64,000 nucleotides of DNA from Hyphomicrobium sp. CS1BSMeth3 (GTDB lineage Bacteria > Pseudomonadota > Alphaproteobacteria > Rhizobiales > Hyphomicrobiaceae): NCBI RefSeq assembly GCF_900117415.1, contig NZ_FPEI01000006.1, forward strand, positions 248,001 through 312,000. Direction: 5' to 3'. A program made the translations under genes and the position numbers. The stretch's first letter is position 1. Each line of letters begins with the position of its first letter. Below, in pieces: positions 53,582 to 61,712 of the stretch. The notes beneath the pieces are model-generated. The model saw nothing but the letters and a program-made list of their open reading frames with translations. It was not told the DNA's origin and ran no database searches.

Positions 53582-55780
53582 TCATGCCTCCAATATTGCC
53601 GCAACGAACTCGGACCGAGGCACGGACTGCGTGCTGAGATCAAACGCCCAGGAGGATGCACTGTCGTCACCTCCAATGAATGAGAAGCCATTCTCCCGAT
53701 AGAAGTTGCGGACCATGCCGTTCTTCTTTGTTGAGATAAACTGCGCCGTTACGCGCGCTATCCCGCGTTGGGCGAGAACAAGAAGCAGGCTGCCAAGAAA
53801 CGCTTTCTCTACTTCGCGGCCAATGACGCGGCAGCTCATCAGGAACGTCTCGATCGCAGCGTTCGAGCCTTCGAAGGATACGGTCGCAGTGATTGCGATG
53901 CCGTGATCGCCGAACTTGTCGGCAACGCGGCCGAGCAGCGCCAGGCCGCGCTCGGGATGATCGAGGTAGGCGGCAATATCGGCATCGCTCAGCCGTCGCG
54001 TGGTCAGATTGAACTGGTTGGTGCGTTGTTGCATCTGCGCAACTCGCACTACCGCTTCAGGGGCGACGTGTGAGACCGTGAGACGCTGCTGAAGTCCGCG
54101 AAGATATTCCTCCACGCTGGCCGCCGAGTTCTTGAGAGCACGGTTTTGGCGCTCCGCGGCATACATTTCCGTGCGGCGCTCATCTTCGTCGGTGAGCCGG
54201 ATCGGCCATGTGCGCGTAAGCTCGCGAATCCAGTTGGGGCGCCGAGCAGGATCAGTCGGAAGTTCTGCAACGGCAACCTCCGGGACCAGCCGGCGCATGG
54301 CCTCCCGTTCGTGGGGGCTGTCATCAATGAAGATGAAGCTATCGAGACCGAGGTTCAACTCGCTGGCAATCTGGCGAATGTTCTGAGGCTTGGATTGCCA
54401 GTTGATTGCCGTAGCTGCAAAATCGGATGGCTTCAGGATCATGCCCGGATGACGTTCGAAGACAGTAATGGCATCGGGATCGTTCTTGCTGAGTGCGACG
54501 AGTAGAAACCCCTGGCGCTTCAGGCGCAGGCACTCCTGCTGAAAGGCTTGGAAAGCATTGCCAGGATAGTCCTCGCCACAGGCAAGGCGCTCGATGCCAT
54601 CCTCACCGTAAGTGCCGCCCCAGAGCGTGTTGTCGAAATCGAGCGCAAGAACCTTGGCTGGCCCGCGCGTAAGAAGCGCCCAAGTCTGGGCGAAGGCGGA
54701 CGCGATCGCGCGGCTCGCATCGGCCGAGTAGGCTATGCGGCCGTAGAACCAGAGCTTGGGATCGTGATGTCTCGAAGACGGGATGTCGACAAGGGCACGA
54801 TCCGCATCGACGGCGATGATGTTTCCACTCTTCTCCGATGCCGCGAACAATCTCGCATTGATCAGATGCACGGCGTGGCGCAGGCCGGAATGGTGCCGGC
54901 TGTCCAGCAATCCGGCCGTCGGCGCGGAAGGGATAGGTATCGAGTTGATCAGCAATGGCGACGTCGAGCGGGACGCGAATGTGGAAAGTGCGCTACTGAG
55001 ATTGTCGGCTTGCTCGACCAATCGGCTATGGAGCGCTGTAGGATGTAGGCGCCAATCGCGGGCGGCCAAGCTGTCGAAATCGAGGAGAACAATATGCACA
55101 TCGGCTTCGGCATCCGGCTTCAGCAGTGTCGTGAGTGCGCCACCGAACTCGGCTTGAGAAATGTGTGCGTTGCGGCCGGCGCCGCCGAATGCGGGGCCTA
55201 GGTCGGCCGCCAGCATTTCGGTAGTCGAGAAGCCCGCGAGGCGGATCTGCAACGGCGACAAGGACGCAAGATGAGAAGCGAGCTTGGCGCGGACGGGAGA
55301 AAGAGCCTGCGGCATTGAGGGCCAGAGAGCCAGACCAAGGCTGCAAGCCTCGTCATCCGCCCCCAGGGACATGAGTCGGTCGACGATGGCGCCAGCAACC
55401 TCTGGTCTCATGTGCTCGTGCTCCGCAAGGCGCGACAGGTCCCCCGCTATAAGTGTCGGGGCGACCGCGCCGCGGTTCAGATCGTTGAGGGCGCGCTGTT
55501 GGAGGTCCCGTGCACAGTCGGTCGGCACCGCGTGACCCGCCACGAGCAACGCATCCACAAGATCGCGAGGTGGTGCCAGACTTCGCTCGGCAAGTGCTGC
55601 AAATATGCTGGCGACACGAGCAGGAGAAACGCCGGACCAATCCACGGAGCGTGGAGTCACCCGCCGATGCGCGGCTTCCGCCGCGTTACTGATGATCGTC
55701 TCGAGAATCTCCTCGCGTGAGGGGCGGACAGCGGGGTCGTCGGCAGCGTTTATCGGCGCAGGCTCCCTCGACAGTGCCAT
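53582..55780 (-). CDS. FkbH-like HAD-IIIC protein with GNAT-like C-terminus
   Basis: 732 residues. An N-terminal region (about 1-370) has a Rossmann/SGNH-like part (V-L-L-D-F-D-S-L-A-A-R-D-W). The HAD domain starts at V-L-A-L-D-F-D-N-T-L-W-G (Asp381, Asp383), with L-S-K-N-D and FIFIDDSPHEREAMRRLVP. The C-terminal GNAT-like region (about 565-732) carries Q-M-Q-Q-R-T-N-Q-F-N-L-T. In related pathways FkbH removes phosphate from 1,3-bisphosphoglycerate and loads glyceryl onto an ACP. The ATG at 55780 has GAGG upstream. Sits between the MaoC-SDR fusion and the ACP. Confidence 0.85.
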   Translation of the reverse strand: MALSREPAPINAADDPAVRPSREEILETIISNAAEAAHRRVTPRSVDWSGVSPARVASIFAALAERSLAPPRDLVDALLVAGHAVPTDCARDLQQRALNDLNRGAVAPTLIAGDLSRLAEHEHMRPEVAGAIVDRLMSLGADDEACSLGLALWPSMPQALSPVRAKLASHLASLSPLQIRLAGFSTTEMLAADLGPAFGGAGRNAHISQAEFGGALTTLLKPDAEADVHIVLLDFDSLAARDWRLHPTALHSRLVEQADNLSSALSTFASRSTSPLLINSIPIPSAPTAGLLDSRHHSGLRHAVHLINARLFAASEKSGNIIAVDADRALVDIPSSRHHDPKLWFYGRIAYSADASRAIASAFAQTWALLTRGPAKVLALDFDNTLWGGTYGEDGIERLACGEDYPGNAFQAFQQECLRLKRQGFLLVALSKNDPDAITVFERHPGMILKPSDFAATAINWQSKPQNIRQIASELNLGLDSFIFIDDSPHEREAMRRLVPEVAVAELPTDPARRPNWIRELTRTWPIRLTDEDERRTEMYAAERQNRALKNSAASVEEYLRGLQQRLTVSHVAPEAVVRVAQMQQRTNQFNLTTRRLSDADIAAYLDHPERGLALLGRVADKFGDHGIAITATVSFEGSNAAIETFLMSCRVIGREVEKAFLGSLLLVLAQRGIARVTAQFISTKKNGMVRNFYRENGFSFIGGDDSASSWAFDLSTQSVPRSEFVAAILEA

Positions 55781-55788
55781 GCCCAACC

Positions 55789-56994
55789 TCAGATCATTGT
55801 CTCGCCACCTGTCACCAGCAGATTCTCGCCGCTGATGAAGGAGGCATAAGGCGACGCGAGGAGGAGAACGGCGCCTGCGACATCCTCGGCTGTCGCAAGC
55901 CTGCGCAAGGGCGTGCGCGACACCATGGCTTGTCGCACACGATCGGGGATGTTGGCCGTGAGATCGGTATCGATCATCGAGGGCGATATCATATTGACTG
56001 TCACGCCCTGTGGCCCGAGCTCTTGTGCCAGGTTCTTGCCCATGGCGAGCAGCGCAGCCTTCGCCGCGACGTAGGGCAGCCAGTTGTGAGCCGTTCTGCC
56101 GAGTGAAGCAGATGTGAGGATGGTAATGATCTTGCCCTTGCTCTGCTTGAGTGCCGGCAGCAGCGCCTTCGTCACGCGAAAGGCACTCCCGACGATTTCT
56201 TCATGAGCTGTGCTCAGATCGCTCCATGAGAGATCACTGAAAGGCGCGGACCTGATGCGTGGTCCCGCATTGTGAACAAGAATGTCGAGACCGCCCTGGC
56301 CACCGATTTCCTCCGCGAGTCGGCGAACATCGGTCTCGTCCGTCACGTCGGCTCCGATCAGATGGCACCTCCCACCTCGGTCGATGATCTCTCTCTCCAA
56401 GCTCTCTGCTGCGGTCCTGCTGCGGCGGTAGTTGATCCAGACTGAGGCGCCTTGCGCGGCAAGTAGGCGGGCAATCGCGCGTCCTATGCCGCGGGAGCTT
56501 CCTGTCACGAGCGCGGTGCGGTCTTCCAGCAGACGGATCCTCGGCATCGCCGGAGCATCCTTCGGGACGGGCGCCGGTTCCGTCAGGCGCAGAACTTTGA
56601 CGAGAGCCGTGCCCCTCAGCACACAGGTGCCATCGGCTTTGTGGATCTGCGTTCCCAGGGTGACGAGACGGGTTTCCTCGTCGATCTTCTCGATTGTTGC
56701 GCGAGCTTCCACGATGTCACCAATAAAGACGGGACGCGTGAACTCGAGGGCCTGTGAAACGTAGAGCGCACCGCGGCCGGGGAGCCGGGTCCCGATCAAG
56801 GCGGACAATAGGCTCGCGTGCAGAAACCCATGGACGACTCGTTCCGAAAACTCCGTCCGCGCAGCGAACTCTTCGTCGATGTGAAGCTCGTTGTAGTCAC
56901 CCGACAGGCGCGCAAACGTCGCCACATCGTCGGCGTCGATACGCCGCGACAACATTTCGGTCTGGCCTATCCGGAGCTCGCGTAAACGATCCAT
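55789..56994 (-). CDS. MaoC-SDR fusion (dehydratase plus ketoreductase)
   Basis: 401 residues. The N-terminal hot-dog domain (about 10-140) carries the hydratase motif G-D-Y-N-E-L-H-I-D-E-E-F-A and V-V-H-G-F-L of MaoC/R-hydratases. The C-terminal SDR (about 155-401) has TGSSRGIG, N-A-G and Y-V-A-A-K after the catalytic Ser block T-S-A-S-L-G. Together they can carry out two steps of the fatty-acid cycle, the 3-keto reduction and the dehydration, in one chain. The ATG at 56994 is chosen; the frame runs 143 codons further upstream, antisense to acpXL, which is not credible. Confidence 0.88.
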   Translation of the reverse strand: MDRLRELRIGQTEMLSRRIDADDVATFARLSGDYNELHIDEEFAARTEFSERVVHGFLHASLLSALIGTRLPGRGALYVSQALEFTRPVFIGDIVEARATIEKIDEETRLVTLGTQIHKADGTCVLRGTALVKVLRLTEPAPVPKDAPAMPRIRLLEDRTALVTGSSRGIGRAIARLLAAQGASVWINYRRSRTAAESLEREIIDRGGRCHLIGADVTDETDVRRLAEEIGGQGGLDILVHNAGPRIRSAPFSDLSWSDLSTAHEEIVGSAFRVTKALLPALKQSKGKIITILTSASLGRTAHNWLPYVAAKAALLAMGKNLAQELGPQGVTVNMISPSMIDTDLTANIPDRVRQAMVSRTPLRRLATAEDVAGAVLLLASPYASFISGENLLVTGGETMI

Positions 56995-57208
56995 TGTCTC
57001 TTCTTGGCTCGGAGGTCCGGTCCCACTTGGCGCGTAGATCGATATCCAGCTCGTCGAGCCCATGTCTTGACTTTGGTTAAGTCGGATCGATCTGAGGCTT
57101 GCTAAGGGGAGGACAGAGATGTCGCGCGAAGCCGCTCTAGCTCTTGCGAAAAAGCGAGTGGAAATCGCTTCGCGATGCGTATCAGCCATCGAGACGTGGA
57201 CAGCAGCG

Positions 57209-57490
57209 ATGACTTCAACTTTCGAAACTGTCGCCAGGATCATCGCCAGCACGAGCGATGTTCCGCTCGAAAGTATCACTCCCGATAGCCATGTGATGAA
57301 GGATCTCGAGGTCGACAGCCTGGGCTTTCTCGATGTCGTCTTCGAGATCGACAAGACGTTCGACATCAGGTTGCCGGTGGAGGAATGGCTGCAGAACGTG
57401 CAGGGCGGGTACGACGGCGACACCTACTTCGTTCTTCGCAATCTCTGTGACTACATCGATCAGACGGCCGGCTCGGCGGCCGTGGCGTAA
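57209..57490 (+). CDS. acpXL: AcpXL-type acyl carrier protein
   Basis: 93 residues from ATG 57209. It matches the very-long-chain ACP AcpXL: M-T-S-T-F-E-T-V-A-R-I-I-A, D-S-L attachment (Ser37), F-E-I-D-K-T-F-D-I and T-Y-F-V-L-R-N-L-C near the C-terminus. AcpXL carries the 27-hydroxy-C28 chain for lipid A in rhizobia. An alternative ATG at 57119 has the strongest ribosome-binding site around (GGAGGA) and would add 30 residues. Family length favours 57209; the start is unresolved. First gene of the plus-strand operon. Confidence 0.82.
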   Translation: MTSTFETVARIIASTSDVPLESITPDSHVMKDLEVDSLGFLDVVFEIDKTFDIRLPVEEWLQNVQGGYDGDTYFVLRNLCDYIDQTAGSAAVA

Positions 57491-57502
57491 TCCTGTCTCA
57501 TC

Positions 57503-57970
57503 ATGCGCCTCGAATACTTCCAGATGCTCGACGGAGTGGAGAGGTTGGACCTCGACCTGCCAACTCTCGTGGCTTCTGCGCAGGTGCCCGAAACAAGTCC
57601 GGTGTTCGAGGGGCACTTTCCCGGCCACGCGGTGATGCCCGGCGTTCTCCTGCTGGAGACAATGGCGCAGGCGGCCGGCTACCTCATGCTCGCGAGCGAC
57701 GGGTTCTCGCGGATGCCATTCTTCGCAGGCGTGAAGAAGGCCAACTTTCGCGCCTTCGTGCCGCCCGGGGCGGATCTTCTGGTGCACGCTACGCGCGTTC
57801 ACGACGGCTCGGGTTACGCAGTTGTGGACACCAGCATACTCTATGGTGGGAAGAGTATGGCTGATGCGTGTCTGATCATGCGCAGCGTTGCCTTTCCCAA
57901 CACAGCGCTCGAGCAGCACGTGCGCAGTGAGGGAACCCGCCTCGGCCTGCTTAAGGAGACGCACGCCTGA
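57503..57970 (+). CDS. fabZXL: FabZ-type 3-hydroxyacyl-ACP dehydratase (XL locus)
   Basis: 155 residues, single hot-dog domain. The active site reads F-E-G-H-F-P-G-H-A-V-M-P-G (catalytic His42). The start MRLEYFQMLDGVERLDLD resembles the fabZ of acpXL loci rather than housekeeping FabZ. It dehydrates the hydroxyacyl chain on AcpXL. Follows acpXL by 12 nt; the next gene starts one nt after the stop. Confidence 0.88.
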   Translation: MRLEYFQMLDGVERLDLDLPTLVASAQVPETSPVFEGHFPGHAVMPGVLLLETMAQAAGYLMLASDGFSRMPFFAGVKKANFRAFVPPGADLLVHATRVHDGSGYAVVDTSILYGGKSMADACLIMRSVAFPNTALEQHVRSEGTRLGLLKETHA

Positions 57971-57971
57971 C

Positions 57972-59201
57972 ATGCTTCTCAAACGCACAGAGGCATGGAT
58001 CACCGGCATCGGGCTTGTCAGCTCGCTCGGTGAAGGTGTCGATGCGCATTGGCAGGAGCTAGGACCGCACGTCGCGCCAACTATCAACGTCGACGATGCC
58101 GGCTATGCGCCGTATTCTGTTCATCCGCTCGCTACGGTCGACTTTTCCAGGCAGATTCCCAGGATATCCGACCAACGTCAGATGGATCGCTGGCAACGGA
58201 TCGGCGTGCACGCCGCCGGTCTTGCGCTCGCTGACGCCGGCATCGCTGGAAAGCCTGAGCTCCTCGACAGGATCGATCTTTCGATCGCGGCCGGAAACGG
58301 CGAGCGGGACTTGGTGCTGGACGAACACGTTCTTGAGGCGATGGAGGGGCACAGAGATCTGGATGGAACGCTCAATCACCAGCTCGCAACTGGCCTGAGA
58401 CCGACGCTCTACCTTGGTCAGCTCTCGAACCTGCTCGCTGGAAACATCTCGATCGTGCACAAGGCGGCAGGATCCTCGCGTACCTTCAAGGGCGAAGAGA
58501 TGGCCGGCGTTGCAGCGCTCGAGGATGCCGTTCGACGTCTCGGCGCTGGCCAGAGCGAGCTGATGCTCGTCGGCGGGGCACTCAACGCCGAGCGCAAGGA
58601 TCTCCTGCTCAACCTCGAGCTTGGTGCTTCACTTCTGCACGGCGGCTATCGCAGCGTATGGGCGCGGAGGGAGGTGGGTGGTGGCATGGTACCGGGGAGT
58701 ATTGGCGTATTCCTCGTTCTCGAAGCTCCGGGACATGCCGCCGATCGCGGCGCAAAGCCCTATGCGCGCATCGCGGCCGTTGCGTCCGACCGGTCGGCGC
58801 GCGGCCCAGGTGAGGCCGCGGTTACGATGCGCTCGTTGCTTGAGGGGTTGGCTCCTGTTGTTGACGACGATCGTCCGCTTGCCGTTCTGAGTGGCGCCAG
58901 TGGCGTCGAACCCGCAACCAGCGAGGAACGCCAATTCCTGCAAGAGTTGAAAGACGCACTAGGGCCCACGCGCACTTACGGCAGCAGGTTGGGGCATGGC
59001 ATCGAGGCTCATTTCATCACCGGCGTGGCACTGGCAGCGTTGGCGTTATCGAAGCGGTCTTTCTACCCGCCCAGTGACCACACTGAGAGCGCGGCGGACA
59101 CTGGCTTCGCCTGTCGCCAGATCCTGGTGACGAGCCTCGGACACGATTGTGGTGAGGCCCTCGGCCTTGTCGAGGCAGTTGAGGAGAGACCTCGTGGCTA
59201 G
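57972..59201 (+). CDS. fabF2XL: Ketosynthase-fold, Cys-less (CLF-like) FabF2-XL, copy A
   Basis: 409 residues, thiolase/KAS fold (WITGIGLVSSLGEGVDAHW). The catalytic Cys is absent: the nucleophile block reads K-A-A-G-S-S-R-T-F-K-G-E-E-M-A-G. The first active-site His block is replaced by S-G-A-S-G-V-E-P-A-T, while a G-H-G-I-E-A-H remnant stays. This matches chain-length-factor partners, which pair with an active KS and set the chain length. Its stop overlaps the next (catalytic) KS start by 8 nt. Confidence 0.85.
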   Translation: MLLKRTEAWITGIGLVSSLGEGVDAHWQELGPHVAPTINVDDAGYAPYSVHPLATVDFSRQIPRISDQRQMDRWQRIGVHAAGLALADAGIAGKPELLDRIDLSIAAGNGERDLVLDEHVLEAMEGHRDLDGTLNHQLATGLRPTLYLGQLSNLLAGNISIVHKAAGSSRTFKGEEMAGVAALEDAVRRLGAGQSELMLVGGALNAERKDLLLNLELGASLLHGGYRSVWARREVGGGMVPGSIGVFLVLEAPGHAADRGAKPYARIAAVASDRSARGPGEAAVTMRSLLEGLAPVVDDDRPLAVLSGASGVEPATSEERQFLQELKDALGPTRTYGSRLGHGIEAHFITGVALAALALSKRSFYPPSDHTESAADTGFACRQILVTSLGHDCGEALGLVEAVEERPRG

Positions 59202-60477
59202 GGCGCACGGCGATCATAGGGGCCGCCCACTCGTCGCCATCACCGGCATCGGCGTCGTGACATGCCTGGGGCATGGCGTGCGCGATAACTGGTCCAAGCT
59301 GACGTCAGGACAATCGGGCATCCGGCCGATCACGCGTTTCTCCACCGAGGGGCTCAAGACAACCATTGCCGGCACGGTCGATGGACTGTGCGACGCGCCT
59401 TATTCTGCCGCCGATCTTTCGGCGGCCATGGCCGAGGCGGCGGCACATGAGGCTATCGCACAAGCTGCGATCGGTGAAAGCGGTGCATTTCCCGGCCGCC
59501 TCATTGTTGCAACGCCGCCTTCTGAGCTCGAATGGCCGCACTTGCGTGCTCTCTACGCTGCTGGGAGCGGTGAGCCGGAAGGCGGCTATGCGCGACTTCT
59601 TTCCGCCGCGCGCAGTGGAACGTTTGGTGACATGGCTCGGCATGTGCGTTTTGCCAGCATCGCCGGTCGGCTACAGGAGAGATTTGGCACGCGCGGCGCC
59701 CCCCTCTCTGTTTGCACGGCGTGCGCATCCGGGGCGACAACCATCCAGTTGGGGGCTGAAGCTATCCGCCGCGGCGATGTCGGTGCTGCGCTCTGCATCG
59801 GCACCGATGCCACCGTGCATCCGGAAGGTCTCATACGCTTTTCGCTGCTCTCCGCGCTCTCGACCAGAAACCATCCCGCCGAGTGTGCCTCAAAGCCATT
59901 CTCCAAGGACCGCGACGGCTTCGTTATGGCCGAAGGTGCCGGCGCACTCGTTCTGGAGGATTACGATCGCGCACGGGCGCGCGGGGTTCGCGTTCTCGGC
60001 ATTGTGCGAGGTTGCGGAGAAAAGGCGGACCACTATCACCGCACCCGCTCGGAGCCAAGCGGCGCGGCAATCATCGGTGCTATCCGCAAGACGCTCGACG
60101 ATGCTGGCCTTGCTCCTGAGGATATCGACTATATCAACGCTCACGGCACCAGCACGCCAGAGAACGACAAGATGGAGTATGTGTCCCTCAGGTCCGTACT
60201 CGGCGAACGTGTCAGCGAGGTTCCCATAAGCTCGAACAAGTCGATGATCGGGCACACGCTGATTGCGGCCGGCGCTGTCGAGGCCGTGTTCTCGGTAATG
60301 ACCATGCAGACGGGGACGCTGCCGCCTACGATCAACTACGACACTCCCGATCCGGAGCTTCCCCTCGATGTGGTCGCCAATGTCCGGCGCGATGCGACCG
60401 TGACGACGATGCTGTCGAACTCGTTCGGGTTCGGTGGCCAGAATGTCTGCCTGGCTCTATCTACGGAGCCCATCTGA
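59194..60477 (+). CDS. fabF1XL: Ketosynthase, catalytic FabF1-XL, copy A
   Basis: 427 residues. Catalytic triad: Cys177 in V-C-T-A-C-A-S-G-A, His in N-A-H-G-T-S-T-P-E-N-D-K and His in M-I-G-H-T-L-I-A-A-G-A-V-E-A. A beta-ketoacyl-ACP synthase II type enzyme that extends the chain. The GTG start at 59194 has GAGGAG upstream. Paired with copy A of the Cys-less subunit, as in KS/CLF heterodimers. The stop overlaps the next gene start (TGATG). Confidence 0.9.
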   Translation: MARAHGDHRGRPLVAITGIGVVTCLGHGVRDNWSKLTSGQSGIRPITRFSTEGLKTTIAGTVDGLCDAPYSAADLSAAMAEAAAHEAIAQAAIGESGAFPGRLIVATPPSELEWPHLRALYAAGSGEPEGGYARLLSAARSGTFGDMARHVRFASIAGRLQERFGTRGAPLSVCTACASGATTIQLGAEAIRRGDVGAALCIGTDATVHPEGLIRFSLLSALSTRNHPAECASKPFSKDRDGFVMAEGAGALVLEDYDRARARGVRVLGIVRGCGEKADHYHRTRSEPSGAAIIGAIRKTLDDAGLAPEDIDYINAHGTSTPENDKMEYVSLRSVLGERVSEVPISSNKSMIGHTLIAAGAVEAVFSVMTMQTGTLPPTINYDTPDPELPLDVVANVRRDATVTTMLSNSFGFGGQNVCLALSTEPI

Positions 60478-61712
60478 TGCGCGGGAACGATCACGAAAAC
60501 GAAGTCTGGATCACCGGTGTTGGACTTGTCAGTTCACTCGGTGAAGGCGTTGAAGCTCATGCACGCATTCTCTCGGGAGAGCAACCATGCGCCGCTTGCG
60601 TCGATGAGACGACATTCGCGCCATATCCCGTGCATCCTCTCGTACCGTTGACGCTCTCCAAGCAGATTCCCAAAAACAGCGACCAGCGACAGATGGAGGG
60701 GTGGCAGCGTCTCGGTGTGTATGCTGCTGGCCTCGCTCTGGAAGACGCGCAGATCAAGGGATGCGCCGACCTGCTCGATCGGATGGATCTCATCGTCGCC
60801 GCCGGCAGCGGCGAGCGCGATACCGCCGTCGACTGCAAGGTGCTCGAAATGAGCGGCGCGTCAGACAGTGCGCCGTTGCGCGCCAGTGAAATCCTGCCAA
60901 GCGCTCTTCGTCCTACCTTGTTTCTGGCTCAGCTCTCGAACCTCCTCGCCGGCAACATCTCGATCGTCCACCATGTCACAGGGTCGTCGCGCACCTTCAT
61001 GGGCGAGGAAATGGCGGGGCTTTCGGCGATCGACAATGCCTTCCAGAGGATTGCGGCGGGTCAATCGGAGATGTGCCTCGTCGGGGGCGCCGTCAATGCC
61101 GAGCGCGAGGATCTGCTTCTTGCTTATGAGCTCGGCCACAATCTCTGGCGTCACTCCTTCGAACGCATCGAGCAGCGGGCGCAGCGAGGCGGTGGCTTCG
61201 TCCCTGGCAGCGTCGGCGCATTTCTGGTGCTCGAGCAGCGGCGTCACGCCGAGAGACGATCGGCGCGTGCTTACGCGCGCGTAACGGCAGTCGGAACAGA
61301 TCGGATGCGTCGAACCAATGTCGAAGCGAATCCGTTCGCGTGTGTGTCCAATCTCATTGATGAGACAGTGGCCGGAAGTACGGGGGCAGTGTTCAGCGGT
61401 GCCAGTGGTGTAGCCCCCGTGACAGCAGCGGAATTCGCTTTCCTCGATGAGCTGAAGCGCCGCGCGCAGATCGAGTATGTGTGGCCGTATGGGAACATTC
61501 TGGGCCATGCGGTGGAAGCACATTTCCCGGCAGGGATCGCCCTTGCCGCCCTTGCCCAGCATTCAGGGCGTGTATCCCGCACTTTGCTCGGCGAATGCCC
61601 GGGCAGGTTCAGCTCTGTCGATCGCATTATCGTAACCGGCGTTGGGCATGAGCGCGGCGAGGGGGTGGCTGTCATCGACGGGATACCGACGCGAGGCGCC
61701 AATGGGATCTGA
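60477..61712 (+). CDS. Ketosynthase-fold, Cys-less (CLF-like), copy B
   Basis: 411 residues, clearly paralogous to copy A (EVWITGVGLVSSLGEGVEAH near the start). It also lacks the Cys: H-V-T-G-S-S-R-T-F-M-G-E-E-M-A-G. The first active-site His block again reads S-G-A-S-G-V. The start overlaps the copy A KS stop by 1 nt. The second half of a tandem duplication of the KS/CLF pair. Confidence 0.85.
   Translation: MRGNDHENEVWITGVGLVSSLGEGVEAHARILSGEQPCAACVDETTFAPYPVHPLVPLTLSKQIPKNSDQRQMEGWQRLGVYAAGLALEDAQIKGCADLLDRMDLIVAAGSGERDTAVDCKVLEMSGASDSAPLRASEILPSALRPTLFLAQLSNLLAGNISIVHHVTGSSRTFMGEEMAGLSAIDNAFQRIAAGQSEMCLVGGAVNAEREDLLLAYELGHNLWRHSFERIEQRAQRGGGFVPGSVGAFLVLEQRRHAERRSARAYARVTAVGTDRMRRTNVEANPFACVSNLIDETVAGSTGAVFSGASGVAPVTAAEFAFLDELKRRAQIEYVWPYGNILGHAVEAHFPAGIALAALAQHSGRVSRTLLGECPGRFSSVDRIIVTGVGHERGEGVAVIDGIPTRGANGI

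Noticed and set aside
56995-57423. 143-codon N-terminal extension of the MaoC-SDR frame
   Set aside because: It runs antisense to acpXL and has no domain; the hot-dog domain starts just after 56994.
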